DNA of 64,000 nt, taken from contig CM060896.1 in assembly GCA_030762935.1 (NCBI GenBank), positions 9,781,001 to 9,845,000 of the forward strand. Reading direction: 5' to 3'. Each line of letters opens with the position of its first letter. Within the stretch, counting starts at the first letter, position 1. Source of the DNA: Hymenopus coronatus. Taxonomy: Eukaryota > Arthropoda > Insecta > Mantodea > Hymenopodidae. Shown here piece by piece: positions 1 through 10,636 of this stretch. A model generated the notes under the pieces. That model searched no databases and had not been told where the DNA came from. It saw nothing but the letters and a program-made list of their open reading frames with translations. The translations under genes and the position numbers were made by a program.

Positions 1-136
1 TATAGATTTGAGTATCGGTTTAGCATTTCTGCTAAAGTTTATCTCGACTAGCATGCAGCAGATAAATGGATAATCTTCCGCAAGAATAGTTTGTATCTAG
101 AATAGGTAGAGAAGGTTATGTGAAAGGGATACAACA
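1..136 (-). mobile_element. HLR 5'-end fragment
   Basis: Diverged tail of an HLR copy in reverse orientation. The stretches 'tttctgct', 'tcgactagcatg' and 'gtagagaaggttatgtga' align with the 5' region of better copies. The rest lies left of the window. Positions 137-365 look unique and show no supportable feature. Confidence 0.55.
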
Positions 137-365
137 CAATTATTGTTATTGATTTTAATATTTTAATAGAGCTTTTCAATATTCACTCGCCATTCTGGTG
201 GTCATATAAAGGAATGGAATTTGAAAGAGATCCCTTCTGGCTACAGTGTCAGTCTTATACGTGCCTACACGAAATGTATCATCAAAGTTTAACTCTAACT
301 TGTTTCATTTCCTTTTTGAAAGTAATGGCCCATGTGAGTAGAAGTATAAGTGAATATAGCTAAAA

Positions 366-1222
366 AATCCCATGTGTTCCATTCACATGACTTTCTCTAC
401 ATCTATGCAAAAATTATTGTTAAAAAGTTTATGCTTCCATTTACTTCATGCTAATCGACAAAAAAATAACAGAAATAGTCTTATTTCTTGCTTTATTGTA
501 AGTAGAAGCGAAATAAGGGAGTACCATAGGTTAAAGTGAAAGCCAAAAGCTGGTTGCTATGCGACTGATGTTCCTTTGTTTGTATGGACAGGAGTTGACA
601 AATTCCTGTATGAGAAAAGTATAAGTTTTTCAAAGGTGAAACCAAAAACAAGGAACATCTAAAAAAAAAAAAAAACGATCAATTTTAGCGGAAAAAATGT
701 TTATAACATAAATTGTGTGTTTAAAGTGCTCTACATCTTTTGTGTGATAAGTTTTTGTCCATCTCTTACGGTTTAGCAGTTATGCAAAATTTCGTAAAAT
801 TCATCCAGAATAAAGTAGTCCTCAGAGGCTATTCCCAGAAAATACAAGATATACATTTTATTTGTCAGGTAAATATCTTTATTATACGATATTTTAATCA
901 AAATCGTTGGAGTTATTTTTGAGAAAATCAAAATTTTTGAAAAAGTTCCACATAAAGAAAAGGTAGTTGGGGGTGAGGGTTTTTCTTGAAAATCGGTTTT
1001 AACGGTCTTTTAGTTTTTGAGCTATGCTTTCTACAGACACACACACACACAGACACACACACATACACACACGGACCTTAGCTTTTTCCCAAAAAGTTTT
1101 TTTTTTTTAATTCAGGGGGACCCAAAACATGTATTTCCAGTGAAATCTCGGTATCGAATTTTTGGGTGCATTGAAATACCTTCTCTATACACTATGTACA
1201 TAGTACGTATAGAAAAAGTAAA
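366..1222 (+). mobile_element. HLR copy, complete
   Basis: Full-length copy of the dominant family. It begins AATCCCATGTGTTCCATTCA, has ACTTTCTCTACA just inside the 5' end, a (CA)n block near 1,035-1,075, and a 3' palindrome ending AGAAAAAGTAAA. No reading frame of useful length is conserved among copies, so it is non-autonomous. Its 3' end runs directly into the 5' end of the next copy. Confidence 0.85.
1180..1217 (+). repeat. 3' terminal palindrome of HLR (example)
   Basis: The arms TTCTCTATACACTATG and CATAGTACGTATAGAA pair around a central TA with a two-base bulge. The same hairpin ends nearly every HLR 3' terminus in the window. A hairpin close to the 3' end is a known feature of Helitron-like elements; its function here is inferred. 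Confidence 0.7.
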
Positions 1223-2060
1223 AATCTGATGTGTTACATTCACATGAGTTACTCTACATTCACAGCTGTAACAAATTATTGTTAAACAACTTGTTCTTCT
1301 ATCTACATTTGATAATCGAGATAAACATTAACAGTTATTGTCTTATTACTTAGTCTCTTTAAGTGGAAGGGCAATAAGGGAATACACTAGGATAAACCGA
1401 CAGTCAAATGTCTTAAAATGTGGTTGCTATGGGATTGAAATCCGTTTCTTTACGTGGCCAGGATTTGACAAATTCCGGTGAGAGAAAAATGTTTTAAAGC
1501 TCAAATCAATAACAAGAAATGCCTCGAAAACGGCCTAACTCCACGAAAAAAAAAAATGTAAATGACAAACTGTGTGTTTTATCGTGATCTTCATTTTTTG
1601 TGTTGTAAGTTCATTTCCAGCTCTTACGGTTTACCGGTTGTATAAAATTCAATAAAAATGGTCGAGAGTAAAGAGGTCTTCAGAGCCTATTCCCAGAAAA
1701 TTCAAGATATACATTCGGGATTGTGAATATCTTAAATACAACAGAATTTAATCATAATCCTTAGTGCCATTTTTGAGAAAATCAAAATTTTCCAAATATT
1801 TTCCATGTAAAACGTAGTTGGGCTGGGGGGATTTTCTTGAAAATCTTCGTGTCACATCCTTGAAACGGTCTTTTCGTTTTTGAGCTATGCTGTCCACAGA
1901 TACACAACACACACACAAAAAAGGACTTTTTTATCATTTTTTTATTCAAGGGGTCTCAAAACATGCATTTCTGGTGAAATCTCGATATTGAATTTTTGTT
2001 GCAATTATATACCTTCTCTATACACTATGCACAGTATACACACGTGCTAGAGAACGCAAA
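1223..2060 (+). mobile_element. HLR copy, complete, tandem to previous
   Basis: Second copy in direct head-to-tail contact with the one before it: the junction reads AGTAAAAATCTGATGTG with no spacer. It ends at a diverged palindrome (CACGTGCTAGAGAACG). Positions 2,061-2,283 are unique, with a TGACGTCACG motif near 2,206 but no other clear signal. Confidence 0.8.
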
Positions 2061-2283
2061 AATCACCTAGGAGATGATAGAAATATTGTGAGTAAGCGCA
2101 GAGAGCACTAGAAGAATGCACTATTGAATTATAGTGCAGGGGTTGATAGGGTGGTCCAGAGCGTGCACTCAACCGTGACACTCACAGATAAATCTAATCA
2201 AAATCGTGACGTCACGTTTGTCTGGGTGTGATTTCAGTTAAACTGCCATTAAAACAATCGAGCAGCTGAGTTGCGACTTTCAT

Positions 2284-2560
2284 TGCGATCGCCTCAACAG
2301 CACGTGACTTTCAGAGCAGGTGATGCAGGTTCGAATCCCACTTGGCCTTGCATACCTTTCCAGAAATATCCTTCTTACCTGAAGTCTGTTCAGCTTTAAG
2401 TTGATCCTCGCCAAAACAAAAGCCAGGCGACCAGTGCAGCGTTATAGTGTAGCCTTCCGCCATTCGCGCCAGAACTACTTTTTCACGCTTACTTATTTAA
2501 TATAAACCGAACAGAACGGTGACTAAAATATTCTGTTAGGTATAATGGTGATAACATTGA
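2284..2560 (+). mobile_element. tRNA-derived SINE, family D
   Basis: A good pol III B box (GGTTCGAATCCC) at about 2,328 is followed by a body that recurs in reverse orientation near 20,985-21,195, including 'gccagaactac', the 'cggtgactaaaatattctgttaggt' region and a tail with ATG/ATA repeats. The A box is not obvious. Two dispersed copies with the same 3' part support a SINE rather than a tRNA gene. Confidence 0.6.
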
Positions 2561-2611
2561 TAGTCATCAGTAGGGATAGTACCTTGGGGACCGATAGCGG
2601 CACAAACAAAT

Positions 2612-2874
2612 AGCGTCTTATTGATGGACGCTCTTTAATTGCTGTAGTTCTCAGCGTACCATTCTATATTGGGCGTGAAAGAGCACTTAATTTTGCTCAT
2701 AAGCCTCTTGAGGTACATTTACGTGCCGTAAATCTACGACACGGGAGCAACGGCTTTACTTCCCTTCCGAAGGAAGTCATGCTAACGATTTTTACACCCG
2801 AAAAGATCCATCGTCCTCCACCGGGTTTGAACCCGCGATCTTCGGTATATGAAGTTAGCATGGTACCCATTAGA
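2612..2874 (-). mobile_element. tRNA(Gln)-like SINE, family A
   Basis: Reverse-oriented copy whose head contains the B box GGGTTCAAACCC. Its body matches the copies at 12,596 and 57,726, including 'cttccgaaggaag', 'cgtaaatctacgacac' and 'cgctctttaa'. The tRNA end near 2,870 is degraded and the A box is poorly preserved. Confidence 0.7.
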
Positions 2875-2958
2875 ATCGAATTTAGTTCAGCATGGTATAT
2901 AGTTGTGATGTGTAGTGTGTACTAATAGAAGTGACAGTGGCAGACTATGATGTTTTCA

Positions 2959-3560
2959 CTAGCAGTGGAAGGAGATTGAGGTAAACATAAATATCACTGA
3001 TTTACGGCAACTAACAATTTTAATATTTACAATTGCTGTTGTGCCATCAGCAACATTTTCTCTCAAGATACATACATTACAATGCACAGCAACACCCATT
3101 CGTAAAGTTTGAAATGTGAATCGTCTCCGATTGGCACGTAAACAGGCTTTATATTGCGACAAACTTCGCTCCACATCAGCAAAACGGAAATAGGACACAT
3201 CATCGACTAGTGGGTTAGATACTGCATCAGCAAATATGTCCGTAGCAACACCTTGTAATGCATTTCGAGTTTCTCGTATTATTGAAAATCCGACATTCCT
3301 TTCCAAACAATAACCTCACTTTATTTTTCACACGGTTTAAAACACGTGTCTCTGGTTAATTCCTTGCACAAGCGCATCAACAACATTTCAATGTGCGATG
3401 TTTCTAATTATGTGTTATTGTTGTTGATATATCTGCAAAGTTCTTCTGTAAGAATTATTGCAAATCTTGATGCAATCCATTTGAAGCAAGAGATTTTACA
3501 ATTTTGATTGAAGAACATGTACTATCATCAAAGACATTAATTACCTGTAAAACTGTATTG
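2959..3560 (-). pseudogene. hAT-type transposase C-terminal (dimerisation) relic
   Basis: On the minus strand 2,959-3,306 encodes a peptide containing DVERSLSQYKACLRANRR followed by VAVHCN. That pattern (DVERSxSxYK, then NRR and CN) is typical of the hAT C-terminal dimerisation region. Upstream on the same strand, to about 3,560, the reading continues as hAT-like sequence (near VFDDSTCSSIKIVKS) but is broken by stops and frame changes. The catalytic and BED zinc-finger parts are missing and no terminal inverted repeats were found. It is most likely a dead fragment. A domesticated hAT exon is possible, but the broken upstream frame argues against it. Confidence 0.6.
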
Positions 3561-3955
3561 TAATACACAACATATTATACACTGCCGCGTCGAGCCACGT
3601 TCCCCAACCGTTACTGCAGGTCGGTCTCCACTAGGTGGGCATGCAACTGGTATCTGCGTGTGTTGTGCTTCGGTCCCCAAGATGCTACTACTAGTCAGAA
3701 CAAAATAAATTGTTGTAATAATTAACTTTAAACAACACGAGTGAAAAAATAAATAACAAGCATATGATAACTTATACTTATTTTCTCTCTATTCCCTCCA
3801 GATCAGAATCTTCGTTTGAGCTGTTTGTACTGTTGCTTTCCCTTCCAAGGTTGTTATCAACATCCCTGCTATTTAAACTATCCATCTCCTGCTTCTTCTT
3901 CTTCTTCTTTCGTTACATGCAGCACTTAATCAACCGTAGGCGCCTCATTTTTAAA
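3561..3955. other. Non-repeat interval with (CTT)n tract
   Basis: Unique-looking sequence between the hAT relic and an HLR. It includes a (CTT)n run near 3,893-3,910. The minus strand holds a 35-codon ORF (about 3,770-3,878) rich in Ser, Asn, Asp and Glu. The composition could reflect a real exon end, but nothing else supports it. Confidence 0.35.
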
Positions 3956-3956
3956 A

Positions 3957-4820
3957 AATCTGATGTGCTCCACTCACATGACTTTCTCTACATCTCTGCA
4001 ACAAATTATTGTTAAAAAGTTTCTTCTTCTATTTACTTCATGCTAATCAAGAACAAAATTAGCAGAAATATTCTTATTACCTCCTTCCATGTAAGTAAAA
4101 GCGAAATAAGGGAGTACCATAGGTTACAGTGATAGTCAAAAGCCGGTTGCTACGTGACTGAAGTTGCTTTGTTTGTATGGACAGGAAGTTGACAAATTCC
4201 TGTATGAGAAAAGTATGTCTTTTAAAGCTGAAACGTATAGCAAGGAATATACTAAAAACAATTAACCCCACAAAAAATATATATTACATAAATTGTGTGT
4301 TTTATCGTGATATACATGTTTTGTTTAGTACTTTTTGTCTGACTCTTACAGTTTAGCAGTTATGTAAAATTCCGTAAAATGCATCCAGAATAAAGTAGTC
4401 TTTAGAGGCTATTCCCAGAAAATTCATGTAATACATTTCATTTCTCAGGTAAATATGTTCAATATACGATATTTTAATCAAAATCGTTAGTGCCATTTTT
4501 GAGAAAATCAAAATTTTCGAAAAACATTCCATGTAAAGGATAGTTTGGGATGGGGGAATTTTTATCAAAATTTTCGTGTCGCATTGCTGGAAGATACTAA
4601 ACCTAAATACCATGTATAGTATTTAACGGTGTTTTCATTTTTGAGCTATGCTATCCACAGACACACACACGCACACTCGGACCTTTTTCTAAAAATGCTT
4701 TTTTGGATTCAGGGGAACCCAAAACATTATTTCAGGTGAAATCTTGGTATTGAATTTTTGGGTGCAATTCAATAATTTCTCTATACACTAGTAGTGTATA
4801 GTGCGTGTACGGAAAGTAAA
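3957..4820 (+). mobile_element. HLR copy, complete
   Basis: Full copy, from AATCTGATGTGCTCCACTCA to the 3' palindrome ending GTACGGAAAGTAAA. The (CA)n block is short, near 4,660. Confidence 0.85.
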
Positions 4821-4844
4821 AAAAGTTTCAAAATATTTGTAGTC

Positions 4845-5232
4845 TAGTGTACTCCCTTATTTGGCTTCTACTTACAAGGAAGCAAGTAATAAGACTATTT
4901 CTGCTAATTTTTTCTCGTTTAGCATGAAGTAAACAGAAACATAAGCTTTTTAACAATAATTTGTTGTCCGCCTGGATAGAGTGGTGGTAGCGTGTCTGCC
5001 TCATGTTCAACAAGTCGTGAGTTCGAATCTCGCTTAGCGTGAGTTACCCGGATAAGGTTTTTTTCTGTGTTTCCCTGAGAAGACGAATGTCCATGGACCC
5101 CGAGAACATTTGAGCATCATTTCACCAATTTCATTCATCGTCCGATATGACCAGCCAGGTTAAAGGACGTTAAACTTAAAAAGAAGTAATAATTTATTGC
5201 AGAGATGTAGAGAAAGTCATGAAACATTGATA
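4845..5232 (-). mobile_element. HLR 5' portion, split by a SINE
   Basis: Reverse-oriented 5' third of an HLR ('gtactcccttatt...' to 'gatgtagagaaagtcatg'). A family B SINE interrupts it at 4,977-5,187. The 3' two thirds are absent. Confidence 0.8.
4977..5187 (+). mobile_element. tRNA-derived SINE, family B, with TSD
   Basis: Starts TCCGCCTGGATAGAGTGG, has the B box GAGTTCGAATCTC, and ends in a body containing 'cgtccgatatgacc' and 'ggttaaaggacgttaaact'. It is flanked by AATAATTTGTTG (4,965-4,976) and AATAATTTATTG (5,188-5,199), a 12-bp target-site duplication with one change. This shows insertion into a pre-existing HLR by target-primed reverse transcription, with a LINE supplying the enzymes in trans. 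Confidence 0.85.
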
Positions 5233-5548
5233 GCGGAAGAGTCAACTTGCACCAGCAGTTCGGAATTGCACTACAATTTTGTGAACACCCTGTGCAACAT
5301 TTCGCCTGCACCTGCGTTGATGCAATCTATAGAAAACGTTTAAAGATGGCGAGAGGGAATTAAGAAACTTCATGAGAGGATCAAGTCGTGATCTGCAAGC
5401 ACGACTCCCGGTCTGGAAATTACAGCAGACGTGAAATTGATTAGAAAGTCTCGTTTCAAGTGGAGTAGTATTGGTGGACACGGGCGGGCGCCCCGTCTCC
5501 ATGGTGACGCTACAACCAGGCTCTTCCTGGCGCAGTATGCTTCTGTTC
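5233..5548. other. Unassigned insert between two HLR pieces
   Basis: GC-richer segment with an open frame of about 103 codons on the minus strand (5,242-5,553). I recognise no domain. The peptide is rich in Arg, Cys and Ser and has no motif I can name. It may be captured DNA or the remains of an older insertion. Confidence 0.3.
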
Positions 5549-6285
5549 TTCATGCTAATCGAGAAAAAATAGCAGAAATAGTCTTATTACTTGCTTCCTT
5601 GTAAGTAGAAGCGAAATAAGGGAGTACCATAGGTTAAAGTGACAGTCAAAAGCTGGTTGCTATGTGACTGAAGTTCCCTTGTTTGTTGAGTTGACAAATT
5701 CCTATATGAGAAAAGTATAAGCTTTTCAAAGCTGAAACCAAAAATAAGAAATATCTCAAAAAGGACCAACTCCGCGAAAAAAAAAATATATATGACATAA
5801 ATCGCGTGTTTTAACGTGATCTACATTTTTTGTGTGATAAGTTTTTGTTCATATCTTACGGTTTAGCAGTTAATAATTCATCCAGAATAAGGAGAACTTT
5901 AGAAGCTGTTCCCAGAAAACTCAAGATTAACTTTTTATTTGTCAGCTAAATATCTTTAATAGGTGTACGACAATTCAATCAAAATCGTTAGAGACATTTT
6001 TCAAAAAAGTTCCATCTGAAGGGTAGTTGAGGGTGGGGGAATTTTTCTCAAAATCTTCGTGTCGCATCCCTGGAAGATACTAAACTTAAACACTAACGTT
6101 GGTATTTTACCGACTTTTGTTTTTGAGTTATCGCGTTCACAAACACACTGACACATGGACCTTTTTCTGAAAAGGCCTTTTTTGGATATATGGGACCCTA
6201 AAACATTTATTTCCGGTGAAATCTCGGTTTTGAACTTTTGGATGGAGTGCTATACCTTCTCTATATATCATGTACATTGATTCTC
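5549..6285 (+). mobile_element. HLR copy, 5'-truncated
   Basis: Starts inside the family at 'cttcatgctaatcgag' and runs to a damaged 3' end near 'ctatatatcatgtacattga'. The 3' palindrome has lost its right arm. Confidence 0.8.
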
Positions 6286-6862
6286 TGATAAATGGTTCAA
6301 ACGATTTTCATTAAAATCTCTTATATTTAAGCTATTTACCTGATTAATACAATGCAGCCCCATCCATGACGTCTGTAGTGGACCGAGATGGGGGACGCAG
6401 CGGCCGGGCGGTAGGCCAAGGTTCCCCGTGAGCTGTCGTGCCATGGAGTTATAATAAAAAGCATATCTTGAATTTTCTGGGAATAGCCTCTGAAGACCTC
6501 TGAATGAATTTTACGGAATTTTGCATAACTGCTAAACCGTATGAGGCACACAAAAACGTACTGCACAAAAATGTAGATCCCCATAAAGCACACAATTTAT
6601 ATCATATAATTTTTTTTCGTGAAGTTGATCGTTTTTAACATATTCATTGTTTTTAGCTTCAGCTTTGAAAAACACACAGCTTTTCACTATCACTTTAACC
6701 TATGGAACTCCCTTATTTCTCTTCTACTTACAAGGAAGCAAATAATAAGACTATTTCTGCTAATGTTTTCTCGATTAGCATGAAGTAAATAGAAGCATAG
6801 GCTTTTTAACAATAATTTGTTGCACAGATGTAGAGAAAGTCTTGTGAATGGAACACATTACA
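6286..6862 (-). mobile_element. HLR copy, 3'-truncated, with insert
   Basis: Reverse copy from the middle ('ggttcaaacgattttcatt') to the 5' end ('gatgtagagaaagtcttgtgaatgg'). A segment of about 100 bp at 6,352-6,452 interrupts the conserved 'aataaaatgtatatcttg' region. With the next entry it forms an inverted pair. Confidence 0.8.
6352..6452 (+). mobile_element. SINE family E, 3' fragment
   Basis: The segments 'gatgggggacgcagcggccg' and 'gtcgtgccatggag' match the tail of the SINE at 49,705-49,996. The tRNA-like head is missing, as expected for a 5'-truncated retroposed copy. It sits inside an HLR. Confidence 0.5.
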
Positions 6863-6865
6863 TTT

Positions 6866-7436
6866 TGAAAGCTGAAAACAATGACAAGGAATATCTAAAA
6901 ATGATTAACACAAAAAAATAAATACGACATATTGTGTGTTTCATCGAGATTAACCTTTTTTGTTAAGTAAGTTTTTGTCCATCTCATAAGGTTTACCAGT
7001 TATACAAAATTCAATAGAATTCATCCAGAATAAAGTAGTCCTCAGAGGCTATTCCCAGAAGATTCAAGATATACATTTTATCTATAAGGTAAATGTCTGC
7101 AATGTTTTAAGGAAAGTCATTACAGCCATTTTTGAGAAACTCAAAATTTTCGATTTTTTTTTCGATAGTTTGTAGTGGGGTTACTTTTCTCAAAATCTTC
7201 ATGGCTCATTCCTGGAGGATACTAAACTAAAATACCAAGTTTGGTATTTCACCGACTTTTCGTTTAGGAGTAATCGTGTGCACACACAGACACACACACA
7301 CACACGGACATGGGCACCTTTTTATAAAAATATTTTTTTTGGATACAGTGGGCCCTAAAACGTATTTCCGGTGTAACTTGGTATCTAATTCTTCGGTGGA
7401 ATGCAATACGCACCATGTTCTATGTAGAGAAAGTAA
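6866..7436 (+). mobile_element. HLR copy, 5'-truncated
   Basis: Begins near 'tgaaagctgaaaacaatgacaagg' and ends at GTTCTATGTAGAGAAAGTAAA. The (CA)n block is at 7,278-7,304. Positions 7,437-7,572 are unique flanking DNA. Confidence 0.8.
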
Positions 7437-7578
7437 AATTACATCATGTGCCTTACGTGTGCTAGAACACAGAGTATAGACACTAACAATTATTTAAATA
7501 AGCATACAAGCTAGAATTTTGTTACATGGCAAAAATATTACTTATTGGATAAAACAGCTGTATAGATTACAATACTCT

Positions 7579-9745
7579 GGTCGGCTGATAAGTCCCGGAA
7601 CTCACACAAATGTGGCGCCACTAGGGTCGGCTGATAAGTCCCGGGCCTCACACAAACATGGCGTCACTAGGGTCGGCTGATAAGTCCCGGGCCTCACACA
7701 AACATGGCGTCACTAGGGTCGGCTGATAAGTCCCGGGCCTCACACAAACATGGCGTCACTAGGGTCGGCTGATAAGTCCCGGGCCTCACACAAACATGGC
7801 GTCACTAGGGTCGGCTGATAAGTCCCGTGCCTCACACAAACATGGCGTCACTAGGGTCGGCTGATAAGTCCCGGAACTCACACAAACATGGCGTCACTAG
7901 GGTCGGCTGATAAGTCCCGAGCCTCACACAAACATGGCGTCACTAGGGTCGGCTGATAAGTCCCGGGCCTCACACAAACATGGCGTCACTAGGGTCGGCT
8001 GATAAGTCCCGGGCCTCACACAAACATGGCGTCACTAGGGTCGGCTGATAAGTCCCGGGACGCACACAGATATGGCGCCACTAGGGTCGGCTGATAAGTC
8101 CCGGGCCTCACACAAACATGGCGTCACTAGGGTCGGCTGATAAGTCCCGGGACGCACACAGATATGGCGCCACTAGGGTCGGCTGATAAGTCCCGGACCT
8201 CACACAGATATGGCGACACTAGGGTCTGCTGAAAACTCCCAGGCCTCACACAGAGATGGCGCCACTAAGGTCTGCTGATAAGTCCCGGGCCTCACACAGA
8301 TATGGCGCCACTAGGGTCTGCTAATAAGTTCCAGGACTCACACAGACATGGCGCCGCTAGGTTCTGCTGATAAGTCCCGGGCCTCACACAGATATGGCGC
8401 CACCAGGGTCTGCTGGTAAGTCCCGGGCCTCACACAGAAATGACACCACTAGGTTCGGCTGATAAGTCCCGGGCCCCACAGAGACTTGGCGCCAATAGAG
8501 TCGGCTGATAAGTCCCAGGCCTCACACAAATATGGCGCCACTAGGGTCGGCTGATAAGTCCCAGGCCTCATACAGACATGGCGTCACTAGGGTCGCATGA
8601 TAAGTCCCGGGCCTCACACAGACATGACGTCAGTAGGATATCGGCTGATAAGTCCCGAGCCTCACACAGACGTGTCGCCACTAGGGTCGGCTGATAAGTC
8701 CTGGGCCTCACACAGATATGGCGCCACTAGGGTCAGCTGATAAGTCCCAGGCCACACACATACTTGGCACTACTAGGTTCGGCTGATACGTCCCGGGTCA
8801 AACACAGACATGGCACCACTAGAATCGGCTGATAAGTTCTGGGTCCCACACAGAAATGGCGCCACTAGGGTCTGCTGATAAGTCCCGGGCCTCACACAGA
8901 CATGGCGCCTCTAGGTTCGGCTGATAAGTCCCAGGCCTCACTCAAATATGGCGCCACTTAAGTCGGTTGATAAGTCCCGGGCCTCAAATAGATATGGCGC
9001 CACTAGGGTCGGCTGATAAGTCCCAGGTCTCACACAGACATGACACTACTAGGGTCAGCTGATAAGTCCCGGGTCACACACAGACGTGTCGCCACTAGGG
9101 TCGGCTGATAAGTCCTGGGCCTCACACAGACATGGTGCTACTAGGGTTGGCTGATAAGTCCCGGGCCTCACACAGACATGGCGGCACTAAGGTCTACTGA
9201 TAAGTCCCAAGCCCACATAGACATGGCGCCACTAAGGTCGGATGATAAGTCCCACGCCCCACAGAGGCATGGCGCCACTAGGGTGTGCTGATAAGTCCCG
9301 GGCCTCACACAGATTTGGCGCCACTAGGGTCGGCTGATAATTCCCGAGCCTCATGCAGATATGGAGCCACTAGGGTCGGCTGATAAGTCCCGGGCCTCAC
9401 ACAGACATGGCACTACTAGGATCGGTTGATAAGTCCCGGGCCTCACACAGATATAGCGCCACTAGGGTCGGCTGTTAAGTCCCGGAACTCACACAGATAT
9501 GGCGCCACTAGGGTCGGCTGTTAAGTCCCGGGCTTCACACAGATATGGCGCCACTAGGATCGGCTGATAAGTCCCGGGCCTCACACAGACATGGCGCCAA
9601 TAGTGTCGGCTGATAAGTCCCGAGCCTCACACAGACATGGCGCCACTAGGGTTGGCTGATAAGTCCCGAGCCTCACACAGACATGGCGCCACTAGGTTTG
9701 GCTGATAAGTCCCGGGCCTCACACAGACATGGAGCCATTAGGCCA
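7579..9745 (+). repeat. 46-bp satellite made of mariner terminal repeat
   Basis: About 47 head-to-tail units. The core is GGTCGGCTGATAAGTCCCGG, followed by 'gcctcacacagacatggcg' and 'ccactag'. Each unit contains the mariner terminal repeat and adjoining subterminal sequence. The first units (to about 8,160) are nearly identical ('acaaacatggcgtcac') while later ones are more varied ('acagatatggcgccac'), which suggests recent expansion at the left. The last unit passes straight into the mariner leader. Confidence 0.9.
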
Positions 9746-9859
9746 GTTAGACGGTAGTTTAACTCTAGACTAGCTTGTATCCATAGTTACAGGTCAATAG
9801 CTTGTTTAGTTTTCCAATGACAGCATTTTAAACAAGACAACTTTAGAGTTTTCACGAAA

Positions 9860-10636
9860 ATGGAGCATTTGGAAAAACGAGCACTGATTAAATACTTCCA
9901 TTTGAAAGGCTTAACGCCTAAAGAAATCAAGGAGGAAATGGACAGTACATTGAAAGACTCTGCCCCTTCATATTCAATGATTAAAAGGTGGGTTGCACAG
10001 TTTAAAATGGGACGTACGAGCACTAGTGATGAGCCTCGCTCTGGACGCCCTGTAGAAGTGACAACTCCAGAGATCATTGAAAAAATTCATCGTTTAGTAC
10101 TGGAAGACCGCAGATTAAAGTTGTTTGAGATAGCAGAAGCTGTAAACATATCAAAAGAACGTGCAGGTAATATTTTAAGTAATGTTTTGGGCTTTTACAA
10201 GGTCTGTGCAAGATGGGTGCCGCGTTTGTTGACATCTGATCAAAAGTTGCAAACAAAAACTGTTTCTGTTAAGAATGTGGAGCTCTACGGTAGAAATCCC
10301 AGTGAATTTTTGAGACGGCTTATTACCATGGATGAAACTTGGATACATGACTACACTCCAGAAAGTAAATCACAGTCAAAACAGTGAATTGTGTCAGGTG
10401 AACCAACTACAAAAAAGGCAAAGTCAATCTCGTCAGCTAACAAGGTTATGGCGAGTGTTTTCTGGGATGCACAGGGAATTATTTTTATTGATTACTTGGA
10501 AAATGGTAAAAATATCACTAGTGACTACTACGCAGGCTTACTGCAACGTTTGAGCGATGAGGTGCATAAAAAAATCTTGTTTCGTCACGACAATGCTCTA
10601 GCCCATCGTTCAGTCATTGCTTTGGGAAAAATCTGA
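9860..10636 (+). pseudogene. mariner transposase, truncated pseudogene
   Basis: The translated frame starts MEHLEKRALIKYFHLKGLTP and shows the paired-like helix-turn-helix DNA-binding half, the GRTSTSDEPRSGRP linker, the WVPRLLT motif near residue 116, the first catalytic Asp in MDETW near residue 158, and the second Asp in HDNALAH. A TGA stop at 10,385-10,387 replaces the Trp expected after QSKQ. Beyond it the same frame continues to about 10,628, where an HLR begins. The usual mariner transposase is about 345 residues, so roughly the last 100, including the third Asp of the D,D34D triad, are missing. In life it would bind the terminal repeats and carry out cut-and-paste transposition into TA. 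This copy cannot. The sequence resembles the irritans/cecropia side of the family, which is a judgement by eye. Confidence 0.9.

Noticed and set aside
1030..1075. (CA)n tracts as independent microsatellite loci
   Set aside because: They occur at the same internal position in almost all HLR copies and are part of that element.
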